Shown here: positions 15,990-19,432 of the stretch, piece after piece
Layout of the letters: every line of letters starts with the position of its first letter
How positions within the stretch are numbered: position 1 is the stretch's first letter
Source of the DNA: Robiginitomaculum sp.
GTDB taxonomy: Bacteria > Pseudomonadota > Alphaproteobacteria > Caulobacterales > Maricaulaceae
Direction of reading: 5' to 3'
NCBI GenBank assembly: GCA_021647375.1
Contig: JAKIUV010000056.1
Location: forward strand, 1 to 19,432
Length of the DNA stretch: 19,432 nucleotides
Notes under the pieces: generated by a model
The model's database searches: none
What the model was told of the DNA's origin: nothing
The model's input: only the letters and a program-made list of their open reading frames with translations
Position numbers and translations under genes: made by a program

Positions 15990-17285
15990 ATGGCATTATT
16001 TAGTGGGGGGCCATTTAGCGGAGGATCTGGCTCTGCACAGCCGGAAATCGTCGCTGTGCTGGACGTTGGCTCCAGTAAAGTGGTTTGTTTTATTGGCCAT
16101 CTGGAAGAAGACGCAGGCGTGCGTATTATTGGAGCGGGTTTCCATGCCAGTGCGGGCCTTAAGGCCGGGGCGGTGGTTGATATGGACGCTGCAGAATACA
16201 CTATTCGCCATGCGGTTGCCAAAGCGGAAAAAGCCGCAGGCTTGGCAATTTCATCTGTGTTTGTAAATGTTTCGACCCGCTCTTTGAAGTCACACCATAT
16301 CAATGTAGAGACGAAATTCTCCAGTGCTGAAGTAGCCGATAAAGATCTGAAGCGGGTCATCGATACTACGCTCGCAGAATTCACCGAGCCGGAAAAGGCG
16401 ATTTTACATGCCTTGCCGCTCAACTGGACTTTGGACGGAGAGCGCGGCATTCGTGATCCGCGCGGCATGTTCGGGAAAAATCTTGGCGTCGATATGCACT
16501 TCGTCACAGCCAATGTTGGCGTATTGCGCAATTTGGCTCATTGTATCGAGCGCTGTCATCTACGCATTGCCGGCATGGTGGCGTCGCCCTATGCGGCAGG
16601 TGATGCGGTATTGGTTGACGACGAGCTAGATCTTGGTGTGACCCTGATTGACATGGGTGCAGGCATTACGACGGCGGCAGTGTTTCGCGACCGTGCTTTG
16701 GTATTTGTCGATGCTGTCGGGGTCGGTGGCAAGAACGTCACCAGTGATATTGCACGCGGCTTGACCACACCTTGGGAAGCTGCCGAGCGGATTAAGGCCA
16801 TATATGGTTCGGCGCTGGAAAGCCCTGCAGACGACACGCAAATGGTGCCATGTCCGCCTATGGGCGCCCAAGACGAATTACACCATGAACCTTTGTCAAT
16901 GCTCACAGGGATTGTGCGCTCTCGGGCAGAGGAAACCTTCGAAATTTTACGTGACCGTTTTGCGGCAGCAGGCATTGGTGAATTTTCTGGTCGTAGAATT
17001 GTTTTGACGGGCGGGGCAGCGCAATTGTCGGGCGCGGTGCAACTGGCCGAATATATCTTTGGCAAGCGCGTTAGGGTCGGGCATCCTCACGGCTTGCTCG
17101 GATTGCCAGACGAAATGACGGGGCCAAATTTTGCCGTTGCAACCGGATTGATCAAACACGTATTCCAAGATAAGCTAGAAGCTATATCCGGCCCGCCAGA
17201 CCTTTCTGGCCGCCGCATTCGCCAACGCCATTATGCAGGTGGCAGTGTTATGCGGTCGTTAAAATGGTTTAAAGATAATTTTTAG
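15990..17285 (+). CDS. ftsA: cell division protein FtsA
   Basis: FtsA is an actin-like ATPase that polymerises on the inner membrane, tethers FtsZ filaments and recruits later divisome proteins. The product is 431 aa. Nucleotide-binding motifs of the actin/Hsp70 fold are visible: VAVLDVGSSKVV (21-32, D25), TLIDMGAGITTA (D221, G223) and LTGGAAQL (T340-G342). The last 11 residues, MRSLKWFKDNF, form the expected amphipathic membrane-targeting helix, so the C-terminus is complete. GAGGG at 15981-15985 precedes the ATG. Unusually, ftsZ does not follow: after 118 non-coding bases comes uvrB, so FtsZ must be encoded elsewhere. Confidence 0.96.
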   Translation: MALFSGGPFSGGSGSAQPEIVAVLDVGSSKVVCFIGHLEEDAGVRIIGAGFHASAGLKAGAVVDMDAAEYTIRHAVAKAEKAAGLAISSVFVNVSTRSLKSHHINVETKFSSAEVADKDLKRVIDTTLAEFTEPEKAILHALPLNWTLDGERGIRDPRGMFGKNLGVDMHFVTANVGVLRNLAHCIERCHLRIAGMVASPYAAGDAVLVDDELDLGVTLIDMGAGITTAAVFRDRALVFVDAVGVGGKNVTSDIARGLTTPWEAAERIKAIYGSALESPADDTQMVPCPPMGAQDELHHEPLSMLTGIVRSRAEETFEILRDRFAAAGIGEFSGRRIVLTGGAAQLSGAVQLAEYIFGKRVRVGHPHGLLGLPDEMTGPNFAVATGLIKHVFQDKLEAISGPPDLSGRRIRQRHYAGGSVMRSLKWFKDNF

Positions 17286-17357
17286 TGTTCGAATTTCCTT
17301 TCATCACTACGGCCTAAACTGGCAATATGAAGTTGTGTCAGGAGACCACTTCGTCGT

Positions 17358-17372
17358 GTTCCCTTTATGTTG
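17358..17372 (+). promoter_or_regulatory. candidate LexA (SOS) box upstream of uvrB
   Basis: GTTC (17358-17361), seven bases, then GTTG (17369-17372) matches the alphaproteobacterial LexA consensus GTTC-N7-GTTC at seven of eight positions, with the usual pyrimidine/AT-rich spacer. It lies 31 bases upstream of uvrB and overlaps the candidate -35 element. UvrB belongs to the SOS regulon in many bacteria. A one-off match to a short motif can be chance; its location in the only intergenic gap of this end raises the odds. Confidence 0.4.
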
Positions 17373-17397
17373 CAATCTGTGCTGAAAGCCCTATCTT
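17370..17397 (+). promoter_or_regulatory. candidate uvrB promoter
   Basis: TTGCAA (17370-17375) and TATCTT (17392-17397) each match the sigma-70 consensus at 4 of 6 positions, with a 16-bp spacer. Transcription would then begin at about 17404, the first base of the uvrB ATG, giving a leaderless message. That would fit the absence of a ribosome binding site there. The match is weak and another promoter further upstream in the gap is possible. Confidence 0.25.
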
Positions 17398-17403
17398 TGT
17401 CCT

Positions 17404-19432
17404 ATGACTAAACCATCTGAAATGCGGGAAGCTCCCGCTGCATTTACTGCACTCCAGGAAAAGTGGGTGCCGCACCGGCCTGAACGGCCTGCGAAAATGG
17501 ATGGGGGTAAAGCGTTTCGCTTGGTGTCCCCGTTTGAGCCAAAGGGTGACCAGCCGCAGGCGATTGCGGAGTTATGTAAAGGTTTGAACGAAGGCGAGCG
17601 CGAGCAGGTTTTGCTCGGCGTGACCGGGTCGGGCAAGACCTATACCATGGCCAAAGTTATCGAGCAGACCCAGCGTCCGGCTTTGATTATGGCGCACAAT
17701 AAAACACTGGCCGCACAGCTTTACGGGGAGTTCAAAGCGTTCTTCCCCGACAATGCGGTTGAGTATTTCGTATCCTATTACGATTATTACCAGCCCGAAG
17801 CTTATGTAGCGCGTACCGATACATTTATCGAAAAAGATAGTCAGATAAATGAACAGATCGACCGGATGCGCCATGCCGCCACACGGGCTTTGCTAGAGCG
17901 GGACGACGTGATTATCGTGGCGTCCGTGTCGTGCATTTACGGTATCGGCTCGGTGGAGACCTATACGGATATGACCACGGATGTGCGTGTCGGGGACGCG
18001 CTCGACCCGCGAAAGTTTATGGCCGATTTGGTGGCCATGCAATATACGCGCAACGACATTGCCTTTGCGCGCGGCACATTTCGGGTGCGCGGCGATACCA
18101 TTGAAATCTTTCCAGCCCATTTTGATGACCAGGCTTGGCGGATAGATTTTTTCGGCGACGAGGTTGACAGCATCACCGAATTTGACCCGCTCACGGGCAA
18201 GAGTCAGGGCAAGCTTGAGCATGTGCGCATTTATGCAAACTCCCATTATGTTACCCCGCGCCCGACCTTGCAGTCCGCCGCCAAGAAGATAAAAGTGGAG
18301 CTGGACCAGCGGCTGAAACAATTTGAGGCTGAGGGTAAACTCCTAGAAGCACAGCGCTTGTCCGAACGCACAGGGTTTGATTTAGAGATGATTGCCGCCG
18401 CCGGGCATTGCACAGGCATTGAAAACTATTCGCGCTATCTCACCGGGCGCAATCCGGGTGAGCCGCCGCCGACTTTGTTCGAATATTTGCCGGATAATTG
18501 CTTGCTATTTATGGACGAAAGCCATGTCAGCGTGTCGCAAATTGGCGGCATGTCCAAGGGCGATATGAACCGCAAATCGACGCTGGCCGAATTTGGCTTT
18601 CGCCTGCCGTCTTGCATAGACAACCGCCCCCTGCGCCACGAAGAATGGGACGCTATGCGCCCCCAATCTATCTTTGTTTCGGCCACGCCGGGACCATGGG
18701 AACTCAACCAGACGGGCGGGGTTTTTGTCGAGCAAGTCATTCGCCCAACCGGCCTGATCGACCCCCCCGTGGAAATCCGCCCTGTTGCCAAAGGTGGTGC
18801 CTCGCAGGTTGACGACGTTATCGACGAAGTCCGAAAAACCACAGAGAAAGGCTTCCGCTCTCTGGTCACGACTTTGACTAAAAAAATGGCCGAAGACCTG
18901 ACCGAATACATGCACGACCAAGGCATTAAGGTGCGCTATATGCACTCAGATATTGATACGCTAGAGCGCATCGACATTATCCGAGATTTGCGGCTCGGTG
19001 TGTTTGATGTTCTAATCGGCATTAATCTATTGCGCGAAGGTCTCGACATTCCCGAATGTGCCTTTGTCGGTATATTAGATGCGGATAAAGAAGGGTTTTT
19101 GCGTAGCGAGACCTCCATGATACAAACCATAGGCCGCGCCGCCCGCAATGCAGATGCTCATGTTGTGCTTTACGCCGATAAAATCACCGGCTCCATGCAA
19201 CGCGCCATGGACGAGACCGACCGCCGCCGCAAAATCCAGCAAGCTCATAATTTGAAACACGGTATAACCCCAATGTCTGTCTCCCACGCAGTCACCGACG
19301 TGGTGGGCGACACAAGGGCCGCCGAGCAAATCAAAGACGAAGCCGCCCGGTACACACCAAGCGGGTTGCTCAAGAAGAAATACGAAGTTGCCGAAGGCGG
19401 TGCGGAATTTACATATGACGGCGATACCCCGG
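17404..19432 (+). CDS. uvrB: excinuclease ABC subunit B (UvrB), 3' end outside the window
   Basis: UvrB is the helicase-like damage-verification subunit of nucleotide excision repair; it receives DNA from UvrA and recruits UvrC. The visible part is 676 codons with no stop. Motifs are the Walker A GVTGSGKT (72-79), the damage-probing beta-hairpin YYDYYQPEAY (125-134), the DESH box (371-374), SATPGPWE, GINLLREGLDIPE and motif VI QTIGRAARN (574-582). The first 35 or so residues, including WVPHRPERP, are an N-terminal extension like that of alphaproteobacterial UvrB. The C-terminal UVR domain that contacts UvrC is not reached. ATG 17404 is the first start after an in-frame TGA at 17383-17385; no ribosome binding site is seen. 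A candidate LexA box lies upstream. Confidence 0.96.
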   Translation, partial: MTKPSEMREAPAAFTALQEKWVPHRPERPAKMDGGKAFRLVSPFEPKGDQPQAIAELCKGLNEGEREQVLLGVTGSGKTYTMAKVIEQTQRPALIMAHNKTLAAQLYGEFKAFFPDNAVEYFVSYYDYYQPEAYVARTDTFIEKDSQINEQIDRMRHAATRALLERDDVIIVASVSCIYGIGSVETYTDMTTDVRVGDALDPRKFMADLVAMQYTRNDIAFARGTFRVRGDTIEIFPAHFDDQAWRIDFFGDEVDSITEFDPLTGKSQGKLEHVRIYANSHYVTPRPTLQSAAKKIKVELDQRLKQFEAEGKLLEAQRLSERTGFDLEMIAAAGHCTGIENYSRYLTGRNPGEPPPTLFEYLPDNCLLFMDESHVSVSQIGGMSKGDMNRKSTLAEFGFRLPSCIDNRPLRHEEWDAMRPQSIFVSATPGPWELNQTGGVFVEQVIRPTGLIDPPVEIRPVAKGGASQVDDVIDEVRKTTEKGFRSLVTTLTKKMAEDLTEYMHDQGIKVRYMHSDIDTLERIDIIRDLRLGVFDVLIGINLLREGLDIPECAFVGILDADKEGFLRSETSMIQTIGRAARNADAHVVLYADKITGSMQRAMDETDRRRKIQQAHNLKHGITPMSVSHAVTDVVGDTRAAEQIKDEAARYTPSGLLKKKYEVAEGGAEFTYDGDTP

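Noticed and set aside
15851..16531. Long antisense frame (226 codons) across the ftsQ-ftsA junction
   Set aside because: Both sense genes are unambiguous. The antisense product is low in complexity, rich in Ser, Pro and Thr, with no known motif, as expected for a mirror of plus-strand codon bias. The same holds for antisense frames at 5057-5626 and 7970-8548.
17286..17403. Terminator or ftsZ remnant between ftsA and uvrB
   Set aside because: I found no GC-rich hairpin with a T tract and no frame resembling the start of FtsZ or its glycine-rich GTPase loop.

Overview
The window is a nearly intact division and cell wall (dcw) cluster from a Gram-negative bacterium, most likely an alphaproteobacterium of moderate GC content. 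The gene order mraZ-rsmH-ftsL-ftsI-murE-murF-mraY-murD-ftsW-murG-murC-murB-ddl-ftsQ-ftsA is the one usual in that class. UvrB carries the short N-terminal extension (with a 'PHRPxRP' stretch) seen in alphaproteobacterial UvrB, and a GTTC-N7-GTTG site resembling the alphaproteobacterial LexA box lies in front of uvrB. MurE has the DNPR motif of meso-diaminopimelate-adding enzymes, so the wall is of the usual Gram-negative type. I do not assign a genus.

Layout. Positions 1-114 have coding-like composition and may be the 3' end of an upstream gene. Positions 115-597 are AT-rich and hold no convincing gene. They contain a perfect 9-bp inverted repeat, an 11-bp tandem repeat, a candidate sigma-70 promoter (458-487) and, just downstream of it, a cluster of TGGG boxes that fits a MraZ autoregulatory operator. 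From 598 to 17285 fifteen genes run on the plus strand with almost no spacing. Seven junctions are ATGA overlaps and two more genes overlap by 11 and 13 bases. The largest gap inside the cluster is 27 bases, between mraY and murD. After a 118-base gap, uvrB starts at 17404 and runs off the right edge.

How the genes work together. MurB reduces UDP-GlcNAc-enolpyruvate to UDP-MurNAc; MurA is not in the window. MurC, MurD, MurE and MurF then add L-Ala, D-Glu, meso-Dap and D-Ala-D-Ala, the last made by Ddl. MraY moves the product to undecaprenyl phosphate and MurG adds GlcNAc to give lipid II. FtsW polymerises it and FtsI crosslinks it at the septum, under control of FtsQ and FtsL, with FtsA tethering the Z ring to the membrane. 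MraZ is the cluster's regulator and RsmH methylates 16S rRNA.

What stands out. ftsZ, which normally follows ftsA directly, is absent and the DNA-repair gene uvrB is in its place. The MraZ operator candidate and the LexA-like site at uvrB are the clearest regulatory signals. I see no previously undescribed multi-gene system: the protein-coding content is conserved housekeeping machinery, and what is unexplained is confined to the 480-base leader and the ftsA-uvrB junction.
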